DNA of 64,000 bases. Source: Planctomycetaceae bacterium (GTDB lineage Bacteria; Planctomycetota; Planctomycetia; Planctomycetales; Planctomycetaceae). The notes under the pieces are model-generated. The model had not been told where the DNA came from, did no database searches, and worked only from the letters and a program-made list of their open reading frames with translations. Position 1 is the first letter of the stretch. Every line of letters starts with the position of its first letter. The DNA lies in contig JAKFUF010000132.1 in the NCBI GenBank assembly GCA_021732845.1, forward strand, positions 1 through 64,000, given 5' to 3'. Of this stretch, positions 46,795 through 54,723 are shown one piece after another. The position numbers were made by a program, and so were the translations under genes.

Positions 46795-47596
46795 CCTGAA
46801 TGACCATACGATTCGGGTGAGATCGGACTTTCGATTTCCCGTCTTAAGCCTGACCGACGATGAGATTCTCGGACAGGCAATGGCCACTGCGTTAATGCGG
46901 ACGCAGGGATTGGACAAGTCACAGGGAACAGCCCAAACAACGCGAAAGCTGGCGGCAACCTCTGGTGATAAGGCCAAGCAACTCTTCGAAGACGCCGCCC
47001 GACTGGTAGCCGTTCTGGACTTGAAGCTAGCAGATCACAGCCGCCATCATGACGCGATCAAGACTGTCCAGTTAGCGTTGGTACAGGGAAAGCAGCTTAC
47101 CGGCAATTATGAAAGCCCCTACGAATCGTCGCCGGTTAAACTCAGGCTCCATCCCTACCGGCTGTGCCTGATCAAGAACGCATGGTACATCATTGCGCGG
47201 CCAGTCGATGAAGAATCCCCACGGACATACCGCGTCGCTCGGTTCAAGAGCATTCGGATGCTGGACGACTCAGCAAATGTGCCGCAAGACTTCAGCCTGC
47301 GCGATTACTTCGGAAACGCATGGGCAGCCTTCCGAGGCACAGAATCACATGAAGTTGAGGTGCTTTTCACACCCATTGCTGCCCGAGTCGTCACCGAAAC
47401 CGTGAGGCACCACACGCAGTCGGCAACGACTCACAAGGACGGAAGTGTAACGCTCAAGTTCCGCGTGGACGGGTTGGAAGAGATTACCAACTGGGCGATG
47501 TCCTGGACGGGACAAATCAAAGTGGTCCAGCCCGCGGCGCTTCGTGATCGAGTGGTTGAGAGGCTGAAAGCAGCCCTCGCGATGAACGAAGAATAG
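46760..47596 (+). pseudogene. WYL-domain regulator lacking its HTH N-terminus
   Basis: 278 residues from GTG 46760. In-frame codons just upstream read ERTVYRDLEVLEFSGVPYY, the end of an HTH recognition helix and linker of WYL regulators, but the frame is closed by TGA at 46718-46720, so the rest of the DNA-binding domain is missing. The WYL region itself is present (LRLHPYRLCLIKNAWYIIAR with the core tyrosine/leucine pattern, YRVARFKSIRML). It overlaps the kinase fragment and they appear to be a recombination junction. It could still be expressed from an internal start. Confidence 0.65.
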
Positions 47597-47774
47597 GGCC
47601 AGTGTCTGAATTCTGGTCAGCGGAGAACCCAATCGCCAAACGAAATCTCCCAGTCTCGAGAGTGCTCTGTCCCACTGCTGCGCACTCCTTCGGGTATCTG
47701 GTGGTACGAGGTCGGGGAACCTCAAGGCGTCGTCGACTCGTCCCTGCCTTCAACCTCTGGACCGGAGAAGTTCT

Positions 47775-48179
47775 GTGAAAAGCTGGCAACTGGGAGCTGT
47801 TCTGTTCGTCGTCATGATGGTTGGATGTTCGTCCAATACCGAAGGGACAGAGGCTGCTGCCCGAAAGTATTTCGGCATCGAATTCAAGACGTGGATGGCA
47901 GGGGAAACCAGCACCGTCGCCACCAAGAGATCTCAACGGATGATGTTCGCCCCACCAATCAGCTACGACATCCGTAGCATCGTCTCCAGTGAGCCTGATG
48001 TCCTGGCCTGTCAGGACACCGCCAACCTGCCGAAGGATTGGAAAACGTGGCCAGCATTCAAACTGAACGCGGCCATCGAATGGAAGTCAGAGGATGGAAC
48101 TCCGTTGACCAAGGTCACGACCTACTTGCTGACGTGGAACACGGATGAGAAGCGTTGGTACGCCACCGAACAATTCTGA
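47775..48179 (+). CDS. Small putative lipoprotein
   Basis: 134 residues from GTG 47775 (GGAGAAG upstream). Signal segment LGAVLFVVMMVGC ends in a lipobox Cys at 18. The mature part has ISYDIRSIVSSEPDVLACQD and TTYLLTWNTDEKRWYATEQF. No family recognised. It lies just left of the cassette array and is on the opposite strand to the cassette genes, so it may not belong to it. Confidence 0.72.
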   Translation: MKSWQLGAVLFVVMMVGCSSNTEGTEAAARKYFGIEFKTWMAGETSTVATKRSQRMMFAPPISYDIRSIVSSEPDVLACQDTANLPKDWKTWPAFKLNAAIEWKSEDGTPLTKVTTYLLTWNTDEKRWYATEQF

Positions 48180-48249
48180 TCGTCCCCTTCAAAATCAGAG
48201 GCCAGCAGAATATCTGGCGGACCGGAACCGACTTTGACCCACAGATGCC

Positions 48250-48348
48250 GGCCCTCTCGTTCCCGCACCTGAAACAACTGCCGTGCCTTCGCGATGCCGA
48301 CAGCCGAAGCGCCGCGCACGCCACCCAAAGCGGCGATGCTGGCCTAAC
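48250..48348. repeat. Cassette-associated repeat, copy 1
   Basis: Sequence from CGTTCCCGCACCTGAAACAAC to the GCCTAAC core matches 53833-53933 closely (about 85 percent by eye). Both copies end at an attC core, which is why I regard them as cassette-related rather than general dispersed repeats. Confidence 0.7.
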
Positions 48349-48439
48349 GCCACGGTTAACCGGGCCGCGGCCAACCAATGTTGAATTCAAAATTCAAAAA
48401 CCGCGTGGCCCGCAGCTCCGGTTGATCGACTTTTGCATT
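48342..48439 (-). other. attC A (degenerate)
   Basis: Plus-strand GCCTAAC (48342-48348) CACGGTTAACCGGGCC and, toward the right, GGCCCGCAGCTCCGGTTGAT. The right core is diverged. It follows the stop of the 48479 gene. Confidence 0.5.
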
Positions 48440-48478
48440 TGCTTTCGAACTCACTGACGCGGTTATTCCGTCTTGCGT

Positions 48479-49042
48479 TCATTCTGCCGGACCAAGAAGA
48501 TTTCGTGATCGCAAAAGACTCAAGCGGTTCTCGGGAGCGCTGGCATTCAAGTCACCGAGATCATCGCAAAACGTATGCGAACCATCGGCTGGGAAGACGA
48601 CAAAGTCATCGGTTGCGGGAACGATGGCCGCCCAATCCAACGTGTTCAACTTTGCGGAGACGCGTTGGATCATTTCGCGAAAAGGTTGCAATTCCTCATC
48701 GTCGTCAAGATCGCATAGATAGTCGTACCAAAGGCCATATTGTTTGACCAATTCAGCGTTGTCTATCTGTACATTAAATGACTGGCCTGCATTGGTCGCC
48801 TCGTCGGCGCACCAAATGTAATACGGGGCCTCCTTTCGGTGCTCCAGGATGAACGACTTTCGAGTCGATTCTTTGACCAGCATCAGCCAAGGGACTGCGG
48901 TTTCGTCGCTGTCAGTGCCGTTATACCAAATTCGCAAACAGTAAACCGGCTCGCGAAGTCTGGCTGCCTTGACGACGTTGGGAATGTGCGAAACCAACAA
49001 CGCTTCGATTTTCAAGAGTACGCCTTCAATCCGTTTTGACAT
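48479..49042 (-). CDS. Cassette-encoded protein, unknown (187 aa)
   Basis: ATG 49042, stop 40 bp from attC A; the start is 50 bp from attC B. The N-terminus (MSKRIEGVLLKIEALLVSH) is followed by CLRIWYNGTDSDETAVPWLM and a highly acidic stretch (YDYLCDLDDDEELQPFREM). It resembles, loosely, small immunity or SMI1-like proteins but I would not assign a family. No signal peptide, so cytoplasmic. Position in the cassette array suggests a horizontally acquired gene. Confidence 0.75.
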   Translation of the reverse strand: MSKRIEGVLLKIEALLVSHIPNVVKAARLREPVYCLRIWYNGTDSDETAVPWLMLVKESTRKSFILEHRKEAPYYIWCADEATNAGQSFNVQIDNAELVKQYGLWYDYLCDLDDDEELQPFREMIQRVSAKLNTLDWAAIVPATDDFVVFPADGSHTFCDDLGDLNASAPENRLSLLRSRNLLGPAE

Positions 49043-49092
49043 GGCCCACCGTAGGAGTCTCGGGAGATTGGAAACTGGATGCGTCTTGCTTT

Positions 49093-49190
49093 ACCGAACG
49101 CCAAGGTTAACCCGCGTGTGCCGCGGGCGGGATTGAACTTACGGGAAAATGCCGCCTGCGGCACACGCCGGGTTGAACCGCTTGTTAGGC
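49093..49190 (-). other. attC B
   Basis: Plus strand ACCGAAC GCCAAGGTTAACCCGCG... inner GTGTGCCGC/GCGGCACAC stem ...CGGGTTGAACCGCTT GTTAGGC. Almost identical to attC E. Lies 95 bp from the stop of the 645-residue gene. Confidence 0.8.
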
Positions 49191-49285
49191 AAAGCGACCC
49201 TGTTGGACGTACGCGCGGACGACACGGCACGGGGTGAATGCTACCACGCGGCCACGGGGTTGGGAATGGTTTTGTAGGGAGGGGT
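49191..49285. repeat. Cassette-end repeat, copy 1
   Basis: Directly after attC B, 91 or so bases (GGACGTACGCGCGGAC..., GGGGTGAATGCTACCACGCG, CACGGGGTTGGGAATGGTTT) are more than 90 percent identical to 53465-53557, which follows attC E. The 3' end of the 645-residue gene cassette was therefore duplicated together with its attC. Confidence 0.8.
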
Positions 49286-51223
49286 TTAATCACCATTACT
49301 CACGAGCCATTTTTCCTCGTACTGTACTCGCGTCACGAGGTAAGAGTATGCCTTCGCGGGTGGTGTTTCCGTCTCCAGCCAGTCAGCCTGGGCCACGCCG
49401 ACCTCGTCAACGCGGAGGTCGTTGACCTCGGGTGGAAGCGGCCCGCGAAGTTCACAGACCGACTTGTCACCGCCACGTTCGACGAGCCGAGCGTCCAGCG
49501 TCCGGCCGCTGCCGTTGTACTTCACCTCGAAGCGGTACGGGCGGCCGGTGCCGATCCCGCCGCCGACCTTGGAGGCCCACACGCCTTCACCGCCTGCCAG
49601 TACGATCGAGACGTCTTTCGGGCCGCCGATTCGGAGGGCGAGGGACGAGCGATCCGCCGGGCGGTCGCTGTGAAACAGGCCGATGAGGATGGGCTTCTTC
49701 GGATCGGTTCCAAACGAGTCGATTTCGAACTCAAAGGCAGTCTCGAACGTGTGCGTCTGTGTCGCTTCCCGGATCGGCCGGACGTAGCGCCGGCGCTGCC
49801 GGTCGTGTTTGGTGGTTTCCTTGCCCTCGGGGCCGCGCGTCCAGGCGTTGCCGACGAGCAAGTGCTTCTTGTCCGGAACCCAGCAGTACGGCACACCTTC
49901 CCGCAAGAACACGGGCATCGCTTGATCCGGGCTCTTCTTTCGGGCCACGTCGAGCATGTCGAAGTCGAAGTACCACCCCTTCATCAACGGATCGGTCGCG
50001 AAGTCGTTGTCAAACCGCGTCACCGCTTCCTTGCCGGTGTTGAACGTCTGGTTCGTGAGCGAGGCGATGTAGGGGTTCAGTCCGGTCTGACCAGGGACCG
50101 GATCGGTGAGCGTGTGGAGGAAGTTGGTGTGTTCCGACCAGCACCAGACATATTCCTCACTCGTTGCCAGCGCCAAAGGCAGGTTCGACCAGATCGTATC
50201 CTTGGTGCCGCTCGGCCAACCGCTCCACAGGTTCCACGGGTCGCTTTCCAGCCAGGCGGCCATGCCGACGCGGACGTGTTTCGCGAACTTCTTCGTGTCG
50301 CTGCTGAACGAACTCCACTTCCGCATGGAGGCGACGGCTTCGTCGTAGCGGGTGCGGTCGCCGCGAAAGCCCTCCCTGGTGAAGCGGCTCCCCGGTCGCT
50401 GGCCGTAGTAGAACGTGTTCTCGTACCCGTGAACGAGCCGTGCCTTCCCTTCGATCGCGTCGAGCATTCCGTTGATGAAGTCCTTCACGCCGGCCAGGAA
50501 GCCTGCCTGATCGAGATCCGGTGCCCAGGCAAAAGTAAAAATAATGACGATGTCCGGGCATTCTTTCTGAACGGCTTTCATCCATGCACGCCCCCGCTTC
50601 TGCAGTACCTCGGCCTTCGCCTTGCCGAACGGGTAGTGCGACTTTGTGCCGGGAAACGAGCCGTACTGTTCCGTGTCGAACAGCAACCCCTTGAGACCAC
50701 TTTCCCTGCAGATGCGGGCCGCCAAGGCGGCGTTGTGTTCGATGACCTTCCAGTCGTCGTCGCTCTCCGGGTCTGCGTTCTTGAGTATCTTCGTCCCTCC
50801 CCGCAGGTTCCACCACAAGAAGTTGTCGGTGAGTTGGCCCCACTTCGCCCGCTTGAGATCCGCAACGGCGGGCGCAACGGCCTCGTGCGGAACCGCCAAC
50901 TTCTTCCAGACGACATCGTCGAACGCCAACCCGTCCTGCAACCCCTGCGTCTTGCACCAGTCGGCATCGAGCGGGATGCGCAGCGTGATACCGTCGAACG
51001 GGTGCGTCGTCGTGAACTCCGGGTGTTCGGCGAGCCACCGCGAGTTGATCTTCGAGTCCATCGTGTAGATGCCCGCGTCGATCAACTTCTTCGTGCGCAG
51101 TTCGGCAGGTTGCGGCCATTCACGGCCTGCAGCTACTTCCCGGGGCAGGTTCGAGTCTTGTGCAAGGGAGAAATTGGGCAGAAGGAGAGATGCCGCCATG
51201 CAAATAAGAAACAAGAGCCGCAT
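49286..51223 (-). CDS. Cassette-encoded secreted glycoside hydrolase-like protein (645 aa)
   Basis: ATG 51223 (GAGGAG upstream), 13 bp from the attC C core. A signal peptide (LLFLICMAASLLLPNFSLA) precedes a TIM-barrel-like protein with GLKGLLFDTEQYGSFPGTKS, FTFAWAPDLDQAGFLAGVKD, EEYVWCWSEHTNFL. The C-terminal quarter (FETAFEFEIDSFGTDPKKP, ...) looks like a beta-sandwich carbohydrate-binding module. Putative polysaccharide or glycoside hydrolase. At 1.9 kb it is unusually large for a cassette gene. The family is not certain; no GH catalytic pair is claimed. Confidence 0.75.
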   Translation of the reverse strand: MRLLFLICMAASLLLPNFSLAQDSNLPREVAAGREWPQPAELRTKKLIDAGIYTMDSKINSRWLAEHPEFTTTHPFDGITLRIPLDADWCKTQGLQDGLAFDDVVWKKLAVPHEAVAPAVADLKRAKWGQLTDNFLWWNLRGGTKILKNADPESDDDWKVIEHNAALAARICRESGLKGLLFDTEQYGSFPGTKSHYPFGKAKAEVLQKRGRAWMKAVQKECPDIVIIFTFAWAPDLDQAGFLAGVKDFINGMLDAIEGKARLVHGYENTFYYGQRPGSRFTREGFRGDRTRYDEAVASMRKWSSFSSDTKKFAKHVRVGMAAWLESDPWNLWSGWPSGTKDTIWSNLPLALATSEEYVWCWSEHTNFLHTLTDPVPGQTGLNPYIASLTNQTFNTGKEAVTRFDNDFATDPLMKGWYFDFDMLDVARKKSPDQAMPVFLREGVPYCWVPDKKHLLVGNAWTRGPEGKETTKHDRQRRRYVRPIREATQTHTFETAFEFEIDSFGTDPKKPILIGLFHSDRPADRSSLALRIGGPKDVSIVLAGGEGVWASKVGGGIGTGRPYRFEVKYNGSGRTLDARLVERGGDKSVCELRGPLPPEVNDLRVDEVGVAQADWLETETPPAKAYSYLVTRVQYEEKWLVSNGD

Positions 51224-51236
51224 CAACCACTCCTCT

Positions 51237-51329
51237 GCCTAACGCCCAAGGTAACCCGGCGGCGGCCAAGAACCCCTTTGATTTCAGAATCTGCCCGATC
51301 CGCCGCTTGGGTTGACCGCCTTGTTCGGC
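51237..51329 (-). other. attC C
   Basis: Plus strand GCCTAAC GCCCAAGGTAACCCGGCGGC... GCCGCTTGGGTTGACCGCCTT GTTCGGC. On the minus strand, GCCGAAC AAGGCGGT... CCTTGGGC G^TTAGGC, the canonical core of known attC sites. Best example in the array. Confidence 0.87.
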
Positions 51330-51353
51330 CACAGCGTTTGCGCCGACGTAAGC

Positions 51354-52754
51354 TCACTTCGCCTTCCAAAGGTAAACCACCGCGTGTCCCCGGAACGGGG
51401 CCGCCAAGGTTCGTTTACCACCGCCGGAAATGGTCTCGCCGGGCGTGATCGTCCCTTTCACGGGGTGCATCCATTCCGAGTTCAGCTTCCCATTCGCCGC
51501 TGTCAAATCCACCGTGACTGTGCCGCCAGAGGGCAAGTAAACCAGATACTCCCGTCCCGGATCGGCCAGACAAAACTCCGTCGACGAGAGGTCATTCTGG
51601 GGCGTCATCGCGGCGAGGTTGATCCGCTCGGCATAGGTGCGCGCATGCCCCATGGCGCTGCGAATGGGTTCCCACTCCGGCCCGCTCCACCAGTCCATCA
51701 CAATCGGATGATGACCTCGCAGGAATGCTTTCCAGACGAATTCAGGATCACTCCGCGTCGAGCCGTTGTGATCCGAGTCCAAGATGACGACCTTCATCCC
51801 CGTAGCAGCCGGGAATCCGCCTTTTGCCAAGCCGTTGGGCGCAACCGCCTCTGCGGGACTGGCGAAGAGGACGTCGATCAACACCCCGCCGCTATCGCCA
51901 CTCATGAGAACAGGGTGCTGCTTAGTCCGAGCGGCCTCTTCATCATGGATGAACTTAATCAGGTGGTATTGCCAATCCTTCGATTCGGCCCTGCTCTCGT
52001 TGGTGATCTCGTAGAGAACGTTGTCAAGGTCCCCTACGGTGTCGATCACCTTGCGGACATAGGTCTCATGCATCCGCGTGATCGCGGGAATCTGCAACGT
52101 GTGGTACTCCCGGCCCTGGCCGTCGCCGTTTGGGTCGCCGTCGATGCTGTTCACGTTGTTCGACTTGTGGAACGGATGATAGTCCCAGGTCTTGTTGAAC
52201 GGCGCGGCATAGCGGCTGGTCCCCCCGGCGTTGAACAGCATCACCGCGACGTACATACGCCGTTCACGTGCGGCGACGACCCGTTTCCGCAGTTCATCGA
52301 AATAGGCTTGATTTAACTTCTCCAAATCGAACTTCAGTCCGCCGTCGGTGGCCTTCCCGGGCCCGGTCCGGACATAGGGCTGCGGTTCAAATGGAGCCTT
52401 CGTGATCGGACTCCACGCGGTGTCGGCAATCCAGAGCCGGATGAAGTTGTGACGGTGTTTCTGGAGTACGTCGAGGTACTCGGCGAACGTGCCGGGCCGT
52501 CCCGCACGAAGTGTTCCGCCGATTGTAGTCCCCTCAAATCCGATCTGAAAAGTGTCCCAGTTGTGCGAGCCGGTGAGGTACACCGCCCTGCCAGAGCCGT
52601 CTGTGAAATACCGCGGGTTGGCCTTGAACACTGTGAGCGGCCCTAGTGCGGGCGTAATGCCGCCGTCGCTGGCATCCGCCGGCATCGCAAAAAGAATTAA
52701 CCCTACAAACACGCCAGACAACATTGCGCTTCCCATAACAATCACCGTCTTCAC
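51354..52754 (-). CDS. Cassette-encoded secreted GH-A/DUF4038-like hydrolase (466 aa)
   Basis: GTG 52754 lies 12 bp from the attC D core; ATG 52736 is possible. A signal peptide (LSGVFVGLILFAMPADASD) precedes a TIM-barrel protein with YLTGSHNWDTFQ (N-terminal strand), FIRLWIADTAWSP, YEITNESRAESKDW, which carries the ITNES pattern of the acid catalytic strand in clan GH-A. The C-terminus (TVTVDLTAANGKLNSEWMHP) matches the collagen-binding-like domain fused to DUF4038 proteins. Predicted exported glycosidase. Both large cassette genes act on polysaccharides. Confidence 0.82.
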   Translation of the reverse strand: MKTVIVMGSAMLSGVFVGLILFAMPADASDGGITPALGPLTVFKANPRYFTDGSGRAVYLTGSHNWDTFQIGFEGTTIGGTLRAGRPGTFAEYLDVLQKHRHNFIRLWIADTAWSPITKAPFEPQPYVRTGPGKATDGGLKFDLEKLNQAYFDELRKRVVAARERRMYVAVMLFNAGGTSRYAAPFNKTWDYHPFHKSNNVNSIDGDPNGDGQGREYHTLQIPAITRMHETYVRKVIDTVGDLDNVLYEITNESRAESKDWQYHLIKFIHDEEAARTKQHPVLMSGDSGGVLIDVLFASPAEAVAPNGLAKGGFPAATGMKVVILDSDHNGSTRSDPEFVWKAFLRGHHPIVMDWWSGPEWEPIRSAMGHARTYAERINLAAMTPQNDLSSTEFCLADPGREYLVYLPSGGTVTVDLTAANGKLNSEWMHPVKGTITPGETISGGGKRTLAAPFRGHAVVYLWKAK

Positions 52755-52766
52755 TCATCGAAAACC

Positions 52767-52860
52767 GCCCTACGTCCAAGGTAACCCGGCGGCGACCAAG
52801 AATCACCTTTGATCTGTGAAAACGCCCGGTCCGCCGCTCGGGTTAACGGCCTTGTTCGGC
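52767..52860 (-). other. attC D
   Basis: Plus strand GCCCTAC GTCCAAGGTAACCCGGCGGCG... CCGCTCGGGTTAACGGCCTT GTTCGGC. The left core is off-consensus (GCCCTAC for GCCTAAC), otherwise as in attC C. Lies 6 bp before the stop of the next gene. Confidence 0.75.
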
Positions 52861-52865
52861 AATCC

Positions 52866-53330
52866 TCACTTGCCAGAATTCGCATTACTCTTCTGAAAGC
52901 CGTTTGCACCAATTACGTTGAAGCCGCCATCATTATTGTCGTTGCTGAATCCATCATAAGCGTTCCGTGCTAGATACATGCGTATTGAGTCACGGTCTTT
53001 AGGCAACCCACGGTGTCCAGTTGTGCTTGGAGGAACGTCTCCCTTACCAATCCATTCGCGTTGCCAATAGCGAACATAGATCAATTCCCCGTTCTTGATG
53101 CCTTCGCCTTTGTCACTTTTGTCGACCCGCACTTCTGCCACGTACTTGGTGTATCTCCAATTGCCATGCGTCTCGGTACGTTCAAACACAGCAAGCACTT
53201 GGCCGTCGATGACATGTGTCGCTGTGTTGAGAAGCTGCGCTGGCGACAGGTCGACTTTCTCGGATTTTGCAATATTGACGATGGCCGCGATGATAATCAT
53301 AGGGCCAATGAGCCATTGTTTTCCGGACAT
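52866..53330 (-). CDS. Cassette-encoded small secreted protein, unknown (154 aa)
   Basis: ATG 53330; a longer frame upstream is only low-complexity noise through attC E. N-terminal MSGKQWLIGPMIIIAAIVNI is a signal anchor. The rest contains LLNTATHVIDGQVLAVFERT and VAEVRVDKSDKGEGIKNGEL, then a conserved-looking VRYWQREWIGKGDVPPSTTG. The hydrophobic start and Tyr-rich beta pattern suggest an exported beta-sandwich protein. No family recognised. The start is 36 bp from the attC E core. Confidence 0.75.
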   Translation of the reverse strand: MSGKQWLIGPMIIIAAIVNIAKSEKVDLSPAQLLNTATHVIDGQVLAVFERTETHGNWRYTKYVAEVRVDKSDKGEGIKNGELIYVRYWQREWIGKGDVPPSTTGHRGLPKDRDSIRMYLARNAYDGFSNDNNDGGFNVIGANGFQKSNANSGK

Positions 53331-53366
53331 GAGTGCGCCTTTCACATTTTGTGGAGAACAGCCTTT

Positions 53367-53464
53367 GCCGAACGCCAAGGTTAACCCGCGTGTGCCGCAG
53401 GCGGGATTGACTGCTAGGGAAAATGCCGCCTGCGGCACACGTCGGGTTGAACCGTTTGTCAGGC
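53367..53464 (-). other. attC E
   Basis: Plus strand GCCGAAC GCCAAGGTTAACCCGCG... inner GTGTGCCGCAGGCG and CGCCTGCGGCACAC stem ... CGGGTTGAACCGTTT GTCAGGC. About 90 percent identical to attC B. Confidence 0.8.
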
Positions 53465-53926
53465 AGAGCGGCCCTGCTGGACGTATGCGCGGACGGCACG
53501 GCACGGGGTGAATGCTACCACGCGGCCACGGGGTTGGGAATGGTTTTGCAGGGAGGGTGGAAGACGGACGAGCCCGACGGCACGGGCCGAGGCCGCGCCA
53601 GAACCGCGCAACTGCGGACTCTGTCAGAAACGCCCTGCTTTGCGACCGCAACGCCGGCACTCCCAGTCGCCGAATCGGCCGGCGTGGCTCCCGTGCGGAA
53701 CAGGCAGCGTGCCCCGGTCTCCGCGAAGTCACGAGGCTTGCCGATTGACCTGGTTCACCACCGGCACGGCCAGACCGATGACACGAGCGGTTGTGGATCC
53801 GCGGAGAAGCGCAGAACCATCGGCCTCCCAACAACACACCCGCGTTCCCGCACCTGAAACAACCGCCGCGGCCTCGCGATGCTGACAGCCGCAGCACCCC
53901 GCACGCCACCCAATGCGGCGATGCTT
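53465..53926. other. ORF-less cassette
   Basis: 462 bases between attC E and attC F. The minus-strand frame is open throughout but Arg/Pro/Cys-rich and unlike a real protein, so I do not annotate a gene. The left 92 bases copy the end of the 645-residue gene cassette and the right part (53833-53926) copies 48250-48341. It could carry a promoter, RNA or relic. Confidence 0.6.
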
Positions 53927-53933
53927 GCCTAAC
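53833..53933. repeat. Cassette-associated repeat, copy 2
   Basis: See copy 1 at 48250-48348. This copy ends in the GCCTAAC core of attC F. Confidence 0.7.
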
Positions 53934-54017
53934 ACCCACAATCACCCGGCTGTCGGCAAGAGATTTCGACCTCAGAGAACGCCGAATCGGAAACTTGGGT
54001 GCATTTTATTGTTCCGC
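53927..54017 (-). other. attC F (degenerate)
   Basis: Plus strand GCCTAAC ACCCACAATCACCCGGC ... and GGGTGCATTTTATT GTTCCGC. The long inner part is unpaired. Weaker than C, D and E. Confidence 0.6.
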
Positions 54018-54032
54018 CGTGTACTGTGTTAT

Positions 54033-54617
54033 TTAAGGGGCCTTGAGCAGTTCCGGCCGAACGAACAGTTGCTGGACACCGCCAATGGCGAGTTCAAAAT
54101 ACTGATTGCTTTGGCGTATTGAATGATATTGGTCGGTAGCAGTGTGTACAAAAGAGGCATCGTCAAGACAATCAAAGAATGCTCTAAATCGTTTTGTCGC
54201 TCTTCGTTCGTGGTCGATGAAAGTCCACCGGAGTGGCGAAAGAGTTTGGTCGCAATACGCGTTGAACCTTACGTATGACTCGAAGGAAGTCGCAACAGGC
54301 GTGTGTTCGTAGTAAATTACGCCGTTCTGGTCTAGTCGCAGCCGAATCTGTGTTCGGTTTTGAAGATCGCATCTTGCTAGCTGAAGTTCGCCCTGCTCAA
54401 TCCATCGTGGTTCGCCATTCCCTTTATCGTTCAACTCAACGATCCCGTAGATCACGTCTTCATCTGGGCGATACCCGCCAAATGCGGTCTGAAATTCCAC
54501 GAATGCTGGAAGCTGGGGGATTCCTGCTGCCGCTAACGCGGAAGCCGCCTCAGCCCGCGTCATCTTGAAGCTTCGCTTGTTGCGTCTGAGGTATCGGTAT
54601 TCAAAGTCAGTTAGCAT
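54033..54617 (-). CDS. Cassette-encoded cytoplasmic protein, SMI1-like in part (194 aa)
   Basis: ATG 54617, 12 bp from the attC G core; stop 16 bp from attC F. The segment AAAGIPQLPAFVEFQTAFGG resembles the start of SMI1/KNR4 (SUKH) proteins, which include immunity proteins. The remainder (IYGIVELNDKGNGEPRWIEQ and a Tyr/Phe-rich C-terminus) fits an alpha/beta fold. Similarity is weak and not proven. No signal peptide. Confidence 0.72.
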   Translation of the reverse strand: MLTDFEYRYLRRNKRSFKMTRAEAASALAAAGIPQLPAFVEFQTAFGGYRPDEDVIYGIVELNDKGNGEPRWIEQGELQLARCDLQNRTQIRLRLDQNGVIYYEHTPVATSFESYVRFNAYCDQTLSPLRWTFIDHERRATKRFRAFFDCLDDASFVHTATDQYHSIRQSNQYFELAIGGVQQLFVRPELLKAP

Positions 54618-54629
54618 TGGAAGTGTCGG

Positions 54630-54719
54630 CCTGACGGTGGCGGTAACCGGGCCGCCGCCAAAGGACTATGATTTCAAGACCCGCGTCATCGGCGGCTGCG
54701 GCTCACCGCTTGTGATTCA
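54630..54719 (-). other. attC G
   Basis: Plus strand GCCTGAC GGTGGCGGTAACCGGGCCGCC ... CGGCTGCGGCTCACCGCTT GTGATTC. The left core is GCCTGAC (R' GTCAGGC on the minus strand); the right core is off consensus. The arms match attC H. Confidence 0.6.
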
Positions 54720-54723
54720 CGAT

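Noticed and set aside
49238-51448. 736-residue plus-strand frame over the large cassette gene
   Set aside because: The minus-strand frame has a signal peptide, coherent composition and cassette-like borders; the plus frame is its antisense shadow and continues through attC C.
52866-53945. 359-residue minus-strand ORF through attC E
   Set aside because: Only the last 154 residues look like a protein; the rest is Arg/Pro/Cys-rich and crosses a palindrome. The start was set at 53330.
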